Positions 22,066 through 33,235 of a stretch of 64,000 nt of DNA are shown one piece after another. Position 1 is the stretch's first letter, and each line of letters starts with the position of its first letter. Under the pieces are notes generated by a model. That model searched no databases. It saw only the letters and a list, made by a program, of their open reading frames with translations, and was not told where the DNA came from. Source of the stretch: Camelus bactrianus. Lineage: Eukaryota > Chordata > Mammalia > Artiodactyla > Camelidae. Location of the stretch: positions 26,944,001-27,008,000 of the forward strand of contig NC_133570.1 of NCBI RefSeq assembly GCF_048773025.1. The letters are read 5' to 3'. A program made the translations under genes and the position numbers.

Positions 22066-23395
22066 ATGCTACCTGCTTTTCCAGCCCAACCTCCGCCATT
22101 CCCCTGCAGCCCGCACAGGGAGGGACTGGGGGAAGACACTCGAAGGGCTCCTAGGTGAACCCGGGTGCTGCAGACATAAGACGGAACCTCCCCACACTCA
22201 GAATTCATGAACACGGATGACTGTGTGGGGGAGGTTCGGCGCCGCCCTCCACGCAGCTGCCTTGTGTCACAGGTGTTCCCTGGCAGGTGGAAGTCCGCTA
22301 ATTACCTCCCCTGTCCATGGGGAGGCACTAGATGCTACCTGCGTTTCCAGCACAACCCCCTCCTTTCCCCGGCAGCCCGCAAAAGGAGGGACTCTGGGAA
22401 GACACTCGAAGGGCTCCTAGGAGATCCCGGGTTCTGCAGACAGAAGACGGAACCTCCCCACACTCAGAATTCCGGAACACGGCTGACTGTGTGGGGGAGG
22501 TTCGGGGCCGCCCTCCACGCAGCTGCCTGGTGTCACAGGTGTTCCCTGGCAGGGAGAAGTCCGCTAATTACCTTCCCTGTCCATGGGGAGGCATTAGATG
22601 CTACCTGCGTTTCCAGCACAACCCCCTCATTTCCCCGGCAGCCCGCAAAGGGAGGGACTCTGGGAAGACACTCGAAGGGCTCCTAGGAGATCCCGGCTGC
22701 TGCAGACAGAAGACGGAACCTCCCCACAATCAGAATTCCAGAACACGGCTGACTGTGTGGGGGAGGTTCGGGGCCGCCCTCCACGCAGCTGCCTGGTGTC
22801 ACAGGTGTTCCCTGGCAGGGAGAATTCCGCTAATTACCTCCCCTGTCCACGGGGAGGCACTAGATGCTACCTGCGTTTCCAGCCCAACCCCCTCCTTTCC
22901 TTGGCAGCCCGCACTGTGACGGACTGGGGGAAGACACTCGAAGGGCTCCTAGGAGATCCCGGGTGCTGCAGACAAAAGACGGATCCTCCCCACACTCAGA
23001 ATCCCGGAACACGTCTGACTGTGTGGGTGAAGTTTAGGGCCGCACTCCACGCAGCTTCCTGGTGTCACAGGTGTTCCCTGGCAGGGGGAAGTCCGCTAAA
23101 TACCTCCCCTGTCCATGGGGAGGCACTAGATGCTACCTGCGTTTCCAGCCCAACCCCCGCCTTTCCCCAGCAGCCCGCAATGGGAGGGACTCGGGGAAGA
23201 CACTCGAAGGGCTCCTAGGAGATCCCGGGTGCTGCAGACAGAAGACGGAACCTCCCCACACTCAGAATTCCGGAACACGGCTGACTGTGTGGGGGAGGTT
23301 CGTGGCCGCTCTCCACGCAGCTGCCTGGTGTCACAGGTGTTCCCTGGCAGGGGGACGTCCGCTAATTACCTCCCTTGTCCATGGGGAGGCACATG

Positions 23396-24459
23396 ATGCT
23401 ACCTGCTTTTCCAGCCCAACCTCCGCCATTCCCCGGCAGCCCTCACAGTGAGGGACTGGGGGAAGACCCTCGAATGGCTCCTAGGAGATCCCGGGTTCTG
23501 CAGACAGAAGACGGAACCTCCCCACACTCAGAATTCCGGAACACGGCTGACTGTGTGGGGGAGGTTCGGGGCCGCCCTCCACGCAGCTGCCTGGTGTCAC
23601 AGGTGTTCCCTGGCAGGGAGAAGTCCGCTAATTACCTTCCCTGTCCATGGGGAGGCATTAGATGCTACCTGCGTTTCCAGCACAACCCCCTCATTTCCCC
23701 GGCAGCCCGCAAAGGGAGGGACTCTGGGAAGACACTCGAAGGGCTCCTAGGAGATCCCGGCTGCTGCAGACAGAAGACGGAACCTCCCCACAATCAGAAT
23801 TCCAGAACACGGCTGACTGTGTGGGGGAGGTTCGGGGCCGCCCTCCACGCAGCTGCCTGGTGTCACAGGTGTTCCCTGGCAGGGAGAATTCCGCTAATTA
23901 CCTCCCCTGTCCACGGGGAGGCACTAGATGCTACCTGCGTTTCCAGCCCAACCCCCTCCTTTCCTTGGCAGCCCGCACTGTGACGGACTGGGGGAAGACA
24001 CTCGAAGGGCTCCTAGGAGATCCCGGGTGCTGCAGACAAAAGACGGATCCTCCCCACACTCAGAATCCCGGAACACGTCTGACTGTGTGGGTGAAGTTTA
24101 GGGCCGCACTCCACGCAGCTTCCTGGTGTCACAGGTGTTCCCTGGCAGGGGGAAGTCCGCTAAATACCTCCCCTGTCCATGGGGAGGCACTAGATGCTAC
24201 CTGCGTTTCCAGCCCAACCCCCGCCTTTCCCCAGCAGCCCGCAATGGGAGGGACTCGGGGAAGACACTCGAAGGGCTCCTAGGAGATCCCGGGTGCTGCA
24301 GACAGAAGACGGAACCTCCCCACACTCAGAATTCCGGAACACGGCTGACTGTGTGGGGGAGGTTCGTGGCCGCTCTCCACGCAGCTGCCTGGTGTCACAG
24401 GTGTTCCCTGGCAGGGGGACGTCCGCTAATTACCTCCCTTGTCCATGGGGAGGCACATG
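23396..24459 (+). repeat. 8-monomer unit, 4-monomer derivative (c/D1 D2 A B)
   Basis: The first unit is c-like through cgaatggctc and D1-like from ctaggagatcccgggttctg, so the join lies at about 23477-23485, on the CTCCTAGGAG palindrome. D2, A and B follow and match 22598-23395. The product equals the full unit minus four monomers (1064 bp), as expected of an unequal exchange in register. Confidence 0.9.
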
Positions 24460-26055
24460 ATGCTACCTGCTTTTCCAGCCCAACCTCCGCCATTCCCCGG
24501 CAGCCCTCACAGTGAGGGACTGGGGGAAGACCCTCGAATGGCTCCTAGTAGATCCCGGGTGCTGCAGACAGAAGACGGAACCTCCCCACACTCAGAATTC
24601 CGGAACACGGCTGACTGTGTGGGGGAGGCTCGGGGCCGCCCTCCACGCAGCTGCCTGGTGTCACAGGTGTTCCCTGGCAGGGAGAAGTCCGCTAATTACC
24701 TCCCCTGTCCATGGGGAGGCACTAGATGCTACCTGCGTTTCCAGCCCAACCCCCTCCTTTCCTCGGCAGCCCGCACTGGGACGGACTGGGGGAAGACACT
24801 CGAAGGGCTCCTAGGAGATCCCGGGTGCTGCAGACAAAAGACGGATCCTCCCCACACTCAGAATCCCGGAACACGTCTGACTGTGTGGGTGAGGTTTAGG
24901 GCCGCCCTCCACGCAGCTGCCTGGTGTCACAGGTGTTCCCTGGCAGGGGGAAGTCCGCTAATTACCTCCCCTGTCCATGGGGAGGCACTAGATGCTACCT
25001 GAGTTTCCAGCCCAACCCCCGCCTTTCCCCGGCTGCCCTCACAGTGAGGGACTCTGGGAAGACACTCGAAGGGCTCCTAGGAGATCCCGGGTGCTGCAGA
25101 CAGAAGACGGAACCTCCCCACACTCAGAATTCCGGAACACGGCTGACTGTGTGGGGGAGGTTCGGGGCCGCTCTCCACGCAGCTGCCTGGTGTCACAGGT
25201 GTTCCCTGGCAGGGGGAAGTCCGCTAATTACCTCCCTTGTCCATGGGGAGGCACATGATGCTACCTGCTTTTCCAGCCCAACCTCCGCCATTCCCCGGCA
25301 GCCCGCACAGGGAGGGACTGGGGGAAGACACTCGAAGGGCTCCTAGGTGAACCCGGGTGCTGCAGACATAAGACGGAACCTCCCCACACTCAGAATTCAT
25401 GAACACGGATGACTGTGTGGGGGAGGTTCGGCGCCGCCCTCCACGCAGCTGCCTTGTGTCACAGGTGTTCCCTGGCAGGTGGAAGTCCGCTAATTACCTC
25501 CCCTGTCCATGGGGAGGCACTAGATGCTACCTGCGTTTCCAGCCCAACCCCCTCCTTTCCTTGGCAGCCCGCACTGTGACGGACTGGGGGAAGACACTCG
25601 AAGGGCTCCTAGGAGATCCCGGGTGCTGCAGACAAAAGACGGATCCTCCCCACACTCAGAATCCCGGAACACGTCTGACTGTGTGGGTGAAGTTTAGGGC
25701 CGCACTCCACGCAGCTTCCTGGTGTCACAGGTGTTCCCTGGCAGGGGGAAGTCCGCTAAATACCTCCCCTGTCCATGGGGAGGCACTAGATGCTACCTGC
25801 GTTTCCAGCCCAACCCCCGCCTTTCCCCAGCAGCCCGCAATGGGAGGGACTCGGGGAAGACACTCGAAGGGCTCCTAGGAGATCCCGGGTGCTGCAGACA
25901 GAAGACGGAACCTCCCCACACTCAGAATTCCGGAACACGGCTGACTGTGTGGGGGAGGTTCGTGGCCGCTCTCCACGCAGCTGCCTGGTGTCACAGGTGT
26001 TCCCTGGCAGGGGGACGTCCGCTAATTACCTCCCTTGTCCATGGGGAGGCACATG
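24460..26055 (+). repeat. 8-monomer unit, 6-monomer derivative (c A E C A B)
   Basis: The C unit at 25258 has the tail normally leading to D1 (ggcgccgcc, cttgtgtc, gcaggtgg) but is followed by the A unit at 25524. D1 and D2 are missing, a loss of exactly 532 bp. The remaining units carry the same markers as the full copies. Confidence 0.9.
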
Positions 26056-28183
26056 ATGCTACCTGCTTTTCCAGCCCAACCTCCGCCATTCCCCGGCAGC
26101 CCTCACAGTGAGGGACTGGGGGAAGACCCTCGAATGGCTCCTAGTAGATCCCGGGTGCTGCAGACAGAAGACGGAACCTCCCCACACTCAGAATTCCGGA
26201 ACACGGCTGACTGTGTGGGGGAGGCTCGGGGCCGCCCTCCACGCAGCTGCCTGGTGTCACAGGTGTTCCCTGGCAGGGAGAAGTCCGCTAATTACCTCCC
26301 CTGTCCATGGGGAGGCACTAGATGCTACCTGCGTTTCCAGCCCAACCCCCTCCTTTCCTCGGCAGCCCGCACTGGGACGGACTGGGGGAAGACACTCGAA
26401 GGGCTCCTAGGAGATCCCGGGTGCTGCAGACAAAAGACGGATCCTCCCCACACTCAGAATCCCGGAACACGTCTGACTGTGTGGGTGAGGTTTAGGGCCG
26501 ACCTCCACGCAGCTGCCTGGTGTCACAGGTGTTCCCTGGCAGGGGGAAGTCCGCTAATTACCTCCCCTGTCCATGGGGAGGCACTAGATGCTACCTGAGT
26601 TTCCAGCCCAACCCCCGCCTTTCCCCGGCTGCCCTCACAGTGAGGGACTCTGGGAAGACACTCGAAGGGCTCCTAGGAGATCCCGGGTGCTGCAGACAGA
26701 AGACGGAACCTCCCCACACTCAGAATACCGGAACACGGCTGACTGTGTGGGGGAGGTTCGGGGCCGCTCTCCACGCAGCTGCCTGGTGTCACAGGTGTTC
26801 CCTGGCAGGGGGAAGTCCGCTAATTACCTCCCTTGTCCATGGGGAGGCACATGATGCTACCTGCTTTTCCAGCCCAACCTCCGCCATTCCCCGGCAGCCC
26901 GCACAGGGAGGGACTGGGGGAAGACACTCGAAGGGCTCCTAGGTGAACCCGGGTGCTGCAGACATAAGACGGAACCTCCCCACACTCAGAATTCATGAAC
27001 ACGGATGACTGTGTGGGGGAGGTTCGGCGCCGCCCTCCACGCAGCTGCCTTGTGTCACAGGTGTTCCCTGGCAGGTGGAAGTCCGCTAATTACCTCCCCT
27101 GTCCATGGGGAGGCACTAGATGCTACCTGCGTTTCCAGCACAACCCCCTCCTTTCCCCGGCAGCCCGCAAAAGGAGGGACTCTGGGAAGACACTCGAAGG
27201 GCTCCTAGGAGATCCCGGGTTCTGCAGACAGAAGACGGAACCTCCCCACACTCAGAATTCCGGAACACGGCTGACTGTGTGGGGGAGGTTCGGGGCCGCC
27301 CTCCACGCAGCTGCCTGGTGTCACAGGTGTTCCCTGGCAGGGAGAAGTCCGCTAATTACCTTCCCTGTCCATGGGGAGGCATTAGATGCTACCTGCGTTT
27401 CCAGCACAACCCCCTCATTTCCCCGGCAGCCCGCAAAGGGAGGGACTCTGGGAAGACACTCGAAGGGCTCCTAGGAGATCCCGGCTGCTGCAGACAGAAG
27501 ACGGAACCTCCCCACAATCAGAATTCCAGAACACGGCTGACTGTGTGGGGGAGGTTCGGGGCCGCCCTCCACGCAGCTGCCTGGTGTCACAGGTGTTCCC
27601 TGGCAGGGAGAATTCCGCTAATTACCTCCCCTGTCCACGGGGAGGCACTAGATGCTACCTGCGTTTCCAGCCCAACCCCCTCCTTTCCTTGGCAGCCCGC
27701 ACTGTGACGGACTGGGGGAAGACACTCGAAGGGCTCCTAGGAGATCCCGGGTGCTGCAGACAAAAGACGGATCCTCCCCACACTCAGAATCCCGGAACAC
27801 GTCTGACTGTGTGGGTGAAGTTTAGGGCCGCACTCCACGCAGCTTCCTGGTGTCACAGGTGTTCCCTGGCAGGGGGAAGTCCGCTAAATACCTCCCCTGT
27901 CCATGGGGAGGCACTAGATGCTACCTGCGTTTCCAGCCCAACCCCCGCCTTTCCCCAGCAGCCCGCAATGGGAGGGACTCGGGGAAGACACTCGAAGGGC
28001 TCCTAGGAGATCCCGGGTGCTGCAGACAGAAGACGGAACCTCCCCACACTCAGAATTCCGGAACACGGCTGACTGTGTGGGGGAGGTTCGGGGCCGCTCT
28101 CCACGGAGCTGCCTGGTGTCACAGGTGTTCCCTGGCAGGGGGAAGTCCGCTAATTACCTCCCTTGTCCATGGGGAGGCACATG
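26056..28183 (+). repeat. 8-monomer higher-order unit, full, second copy
   Basis: Order is c A E C D1 D2 A B from 26056 to 28183. The c unit has cacagtgaggg, agtagatccc and ggaggctcgg, as at 24460 and 30046. Private changes are few, for example gccgacctccacg near 26508 and gaataccgg near 26725. The final B tail has ctccacggagctgcc instead of the ttcgtggccgc form. Confidence 0.9.
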
Positions 28184-30045
28184 ATGCTACCTGCTTTTCC
28201 AGCCCAACCCCCTCCTTTCCTCGGCAGCCCGCACTGGGACGGACTGGGGGAAGACACTCGAAGGGCTCCTAGGAGATCCCGGGTGCTGCAGACAAAAGAC
28301 GGATCCTCCCCACACTCAGAATCCCGGAACACGTCTGACTGTGTGGGTGAGGTTTAGGGCCGCCCTCCACGCAGCTGCCTGGTGTCACAGGTGTTCCCTG
28401 GCAGGGGGAAGTCCGCTAATTACCTCCCCTGTCCATGGGGAGGCACTAGATGCTACCTGAGTTTCCAGCCCAACCCCCGCCTTTCCCCGGCTGCCCTCAC
28501 AGTGAGGGACTCTGGGAAGACACTCGAAGGGCTCCTAGGAGATCCCGGGTGCTGCAGACAGAAGACGGAACCTCCCCACACTCAGAATTCCGGAACACGG
28601 CTGACTGTGTGGGGGAGGTTCGGGGCCGCTCTCCACGCAGCTGCCTGGTGTCACAGGTGTTCCCTGGCAGGGGGAAGTCCGCTAATTACCTCCCTTGTCC
28701 ATGGGGAGGCACATGATGCTACCTGCTTTTCCAGCCCAACCTCCGCCATTCCCCGGCAGCCCGCACAGGGAGGGACTGGGGGAAGACACTCGAAGGGCTC
28801 CTAGGTGAACCCGGGTGCTGCAGACATAAGACGGAACCTCCCCACACTCAGAATTCATGAACACGGATGACTGTGTGGGGGAGGTTCGGCGCCGCCCTCC
28901 ACGCAGCTGCCTTGTGTCACAGGTGTTCCCTGGAAGGTGGAAGTCCGCTAATTACCTCCCCTGTCCATGGGGAGGCACTAGATGCTACCTGCGTTTCCAG
29001 CACAACCCCCTCCTTTCCCCGGCAGCCCGCAAAAGGAGGGACTCTGGGAAGACACTCGAAGGGCTCCTAGGAGATCCCGGGTTCTGCAGACAGAAGACGG
29101 AACCTCCCCACACTCAGAATTCCGGAACACGGCTGACTGTGTGGGGGAGGTTCGGGGCCGCCCTCCACGCAGCTGCCTGGTGTCACAGGTGTTCCCTGGC
29201 AGGGAGAAGTCCGCTAATTACCTTCCCTGTCCATGGGGAGGCATTAGATGCTACCTGCGTTTCCAGCACAACCCCCTCATTTCCCCGGCAGCCCGCAAAG
29301 GGAGGGACTCTGGGAAGACACTCGAAGGGCTCCTAGGAGATCCCGGCTGCTGCAGACAGAAGACGGAACCTCCCCACAATCAGAATTCCAGAACACGGCT
29401 GACTGTGTGGGGGAGGTTCGGGGCCGCCCTCCACGCAGCTGCCTGGTGTCACAGGTGTTCCCTGGCAGGGAGAATTCCGCTAATTACCTCCCCTGTCCAC
29501 GGGGAGGCACTAGATGCTACCTGCGTTTCCAGCCCAACCCCCTCCTTTCCTTGGCAGCCCGCACTGTGACGGACTGGGGGAAGACACTCGAAGGGCTCCT
29601 AGGAGATCCCGGGTGCTGCAGACAAAAGACGGATCCTCCCCACACTCAGAATCCCGGAACACGTCTGACTGTGTGGGTGAAGTTTAGGGCCGCACTCCAC
29701 GCAGCTTCCTGGTGTCACAGGTGTTCCCTGGCAGGGGGAAGTCCGCTAAATACCTCCCCTGTCCATGGGGAGGCACTAGATGCTACCTGCGTTTCCAGCC
29801 CAACCCCCGCCTTTCCCCAGCAGCCCGCAATGGGAGGGACTCGGGGAAGACACTCGAAGGGCTCCTAGGAGATCCCGGGTGCTGCAGACAGAAGACGGAA
29901 CCTCCCCACACTCAGAATTCCGGAACACGGCTGACTGTGTGGGGGAGGTTCGTGGCCGCTCTCCACGCAGCTGCCTGGTGTCACAGGTGTTCCCTGGCAG
30001 GGGGACGTCCGCTAATTACCTCCCTTGTCCATGGGGAGGCACATG
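28184..30045 (+). repeat. 8-monomer unit, 7-monomer derivative (C/A E C D1 D2 A B)
   Basis: The first unit starts with ctgcttttcc (C) and turns into A at ccccctcc, so the join lies at about 28200-28213. This fuses c and A and removes exactly one monomer. The remaining six units carry the same markers as the full copies. Confidence 0.9.
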
Positions 30046-33000
30046 ATGCTACCTGCTTTTCCAGCCCAACCTCCGCCATTCCCCGGCAGCCCTCACAGTG
30101 AGGGACTGGGGGAAGACCCTCGAATGGCTCCTAGTAGATCCCGGGTGCTGCAGACAGAAGACGGAACCTCCCCACACTCAGAATTCCGGAACACGGCTGA
30201 CTGTGTGGGGGAGGCTCGGGGCCGCCCTCCACGCAGCTGCCTGGTGTCACAGGTGTTCCCTGGCAGGGAGAATACCGCTAATTACCTCCCCTGTCCATGG
30301 GGAGGCACTAGATGCTACCTGCGTTTCCAGCCCAACCCCCTCCTTTCCTCGGCAGCCCGCACTGGGACGGACTGTGGGAAGACACTCGAAGGGCTCCTAG
30401 GTGATCCCGGGTGCTGCAGACAAAAGACGGATCCTCCCCACACTCAGAATCCCGGAACACGTCTGACTGTGTGGGTGAGGTTTAGGGCCGCCCTCCACGC
30501 AGCTGCCTGGTGTCACAGGTGTTCCCTGGCAGGGGGAAGTCCGCTAATTACCTCCCCTGTCCATGGGGAGGCACTAGATGCTACCTGCGTTTCCAGCCCA
30601 ACCCCCGCCTTTCCCCGGCAGCCCGCACTGGGAGGGACTCGTGGAAGACACTCGAAGGGCTCCTAGGAGATCCCGGGTTCTGCAGACAGAAGACGGAACC
30701 TCCCCACACTCAGAATTCCGGAACACGGCTGACTGTGTGGGGGAGGTTCGGGGCCGCTCTCCACGGAGCTGCCTGGTGTCACAGGTGTTCCCTGGCAGGG
30801 GGAAGTCCGCTAATTACCTCCCTTGTCCATGGGGAGGCACATGATGCTACCTGCTTTTCCAGCCCAACCTCCGCCATTCCCCGGCAGCCCGCACAGGGAG
30901 GGACTGGGGGAAGACCCTCGAAGGGCTCCTAGGAGATCCCAGGTGCTGCAGACAGAAGACGGAACCTCCCCACACTCAGAATTCCGGAACACGGCTGACT
31001 GTGTGGGGGAGGTTCGGGGCCGCTCTCCACGCAGCTGCCTGGTGTCACAGGTGTTCCCTTGCAGGGGGACGTCCGCTAATTACCTCCCTTGTCCATGGGG
31101 AGGCACATGATGCTACCTGCTTTTCCAGCCCAACCTCCGCCATTCCCCGGCAGCCCTCACAGGGAGGGACTGGGGGAAGACCCTCGAATGGCTCCTAGTA
31201 AATCCCGGGTGCTGCAGACAGAAGACGGAACCTCCCCACACTCAGAATTCCGGAACACGGCTGACTGTGTGGGGGAGGTTCGGGGCCGCCCTCCACGCAG
31301 CTGCCTGGTGTCACAGGTGTTCCCTGGCAGGGAGAAGTCCGCTAATTACCTCCCCTGTCCATGGGGAGGCACTAGATGCTACCTGCGTTTCCAGCCCAAC
31401 CCCCTCCTTTCCTCGGCAGCCCGCACTGGGACGGACTGGGGGAAGACCCTCGAAGGGCTCCTAGGTGAACCCGGGTGCTGCAGACAGAAGACGGATCCTC
31501 CCCACACTCAGAATCCCGGAACACGTCTGACTGTGTGGGTGAGGTTTAGGGCCGCCCTCCACGCAGCTGCCTGGTGTCACAGGTGTTCCCTGGCCGGGGG
31601 AAGTCCGCTAATTACCTCCCCTGTCCATGGGGAGGCACTAGATGCTACCTGCGTTTCCAGCCCAACCCCCGCCTTTCCCCGGCAGCCCGCACTGGGAGGG
31701 ACTCGGGGAAGACACTCGAAGGGCTCCTAGGAGATCCCGGATTCTGCAGACAGAAGACGGAACCTCCCCACACTCAGAATTCCGGAACACGGCTGACTGT
31801 GTGGGGGAGGTTCGGGGCCGCTCTCCACGCAGCTGCCTGGTGTCACATGTGTTCCCTGGCAGGGGGAATTCTGCTAATTACCTCCCTTGTCCATGGGGAG
31901 GCACATGATGCTACCTGCTTTTCCAGCCCAACCTCCGCCATTCCCCGGCAGCCCGCACAGGGAGGGACTGGGGGAAGACCCTCGAAGGGCTCCTAGGAGA
32001 TCCCGGGTGCTGCAGACAGAAGACGGAACCTCCCCACACTCAGAATTCCGGAACACGGCTGACTGTGTGGGGGAGGTTCGGGGCCGCTCTCCACGCCTCT
32101 GCCTGGTGTCACAGGTGTTCCCTGGCAGGGGGAATTCCGCTAATTACCTCCCTTGTCCATGGGGAGGCACATGATGCTACCTGCTTTCCAGCCCAACCTC
32201 CGCCATTCCCCGGCAGCCCGCACAGGGAGGGACTGGGGGAAGAACCTCGAAGGGCTCCTAGGTGAACCCGGGTGCTGCAGACATAAGACGAAACCTCCCC
32301 ACATTCAGAATTCCGGAACACGGCTGACTGTGTGGGGGAAGTTCGGGGCCGCCCTCCACGCAGCTGCCTGGTGTCACAGGTGTTCCCTGGCAGGGAGAAG
32401 TCCGCTAATTACCTCCCCTGTCCATGGGGAGGCACTAGATGCTACCTGCGTTTCCAGCCCAACCCCCTCCTTTCCTCGGCAGCCCTTACTGGGACGGACT
32501 GGGGGAAGACACTCGAAGGGCTCCTAGGAGATCCCGGGTGCTGCAACAGAAGACGGAACCTCCCCACACTCAGAATTCCGGAACACGAGTGACTGTTTGG
32601 GTGAGGTTTAGGGCCGCACTCCACGCAGCTTCCTGGTGTCACAGGTGTTCCCTGGCAGGGGGAAGTCCGCGAATTACCTCCCCTGTCCATGGGGAGGCAC
32701 TAGATGCTACCTGCGTTTCCAGCCCAACCCCCGCCTTTCCCCGGCTGCCCTCACAGTGAGGGACTCTGGGAAGACACTCGAAGGGCTCCTAGGAGATCCC
32801 GGGTGCTGCAGACAGAAGACGGAACCTCCCCACACTCAGAATTCCGGAACACGGCTGACTGTGTGGGGGAGGTTCGGGGCCGCTCTCCACGCAGCTGCCT
32901 GGTGTCACAGGTGTTCCCTGGCAGGGGGAAGTCCGCTAATTACCTCCCTTGTCCATGGGGAGGCACATGATGCTACCTGCTTTTCCAGCCCAACCTCCGC

Positions 33001-33235
33001 CATTCCCCGGCAGCCCGCACAGGGAGGGACTGGGGGAAGACACTCGAAGGGCTCCTAGGTGAACCCGGGTGCTGCAGACAGAAGACGGAACCTCCCCACA
33101 CTCAGAATTCCGGAACACGGCTGACTGTGTGGGGGAGGTTCGGCGCCGCCCTCCACGCAGCTGCCTTGTGTCACAGGTGTTCCCTGGCAGGTGGAAGTCC
33201 GCTAATTACCTCCCCTGTCCATGGGGAGGCACTAG
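30046..33235 (+). repeat. Segment 10: c A B c c A B c C A E C
   Basis: Units start at 30046, 30312, 30578, 30844, 31110, 31376, 31642, 31908, 32174, 32439, 32704 and 32970. Right edge of the 8-monomer domain: c-A-B is kept and the E-C-D1-D2 part is lost. The C unit at 32174 lacks a t (ctgctttcc), and the A unit at 32439 lacks a g (gctgcaacagaag). The unit at 32704 has an E body with a gcgtttcc start and is preceded by ccgcgaattacc. Confidence 0.8.

Larger units (their letters stand above)
21268..23395 (+). repeat. 8-monomer higher-order unit, full (c A E C D1 D2 A B)
   Basis: Units start at 21268, 21534, 21800, 22066, 22332, 22598, 22864 and 23130. Markers are gaattcatgaac in the C tail, gcattagatg before D2, gtccacgggg before the second A, gctaaatacc before B, cagcccgcaatggg in B, and ttcgtggccgc in the B tail. 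The marker gctaaatacc is absent from the copies at 13022 and 16480 and present in all later ones. Confidence 0.9.
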
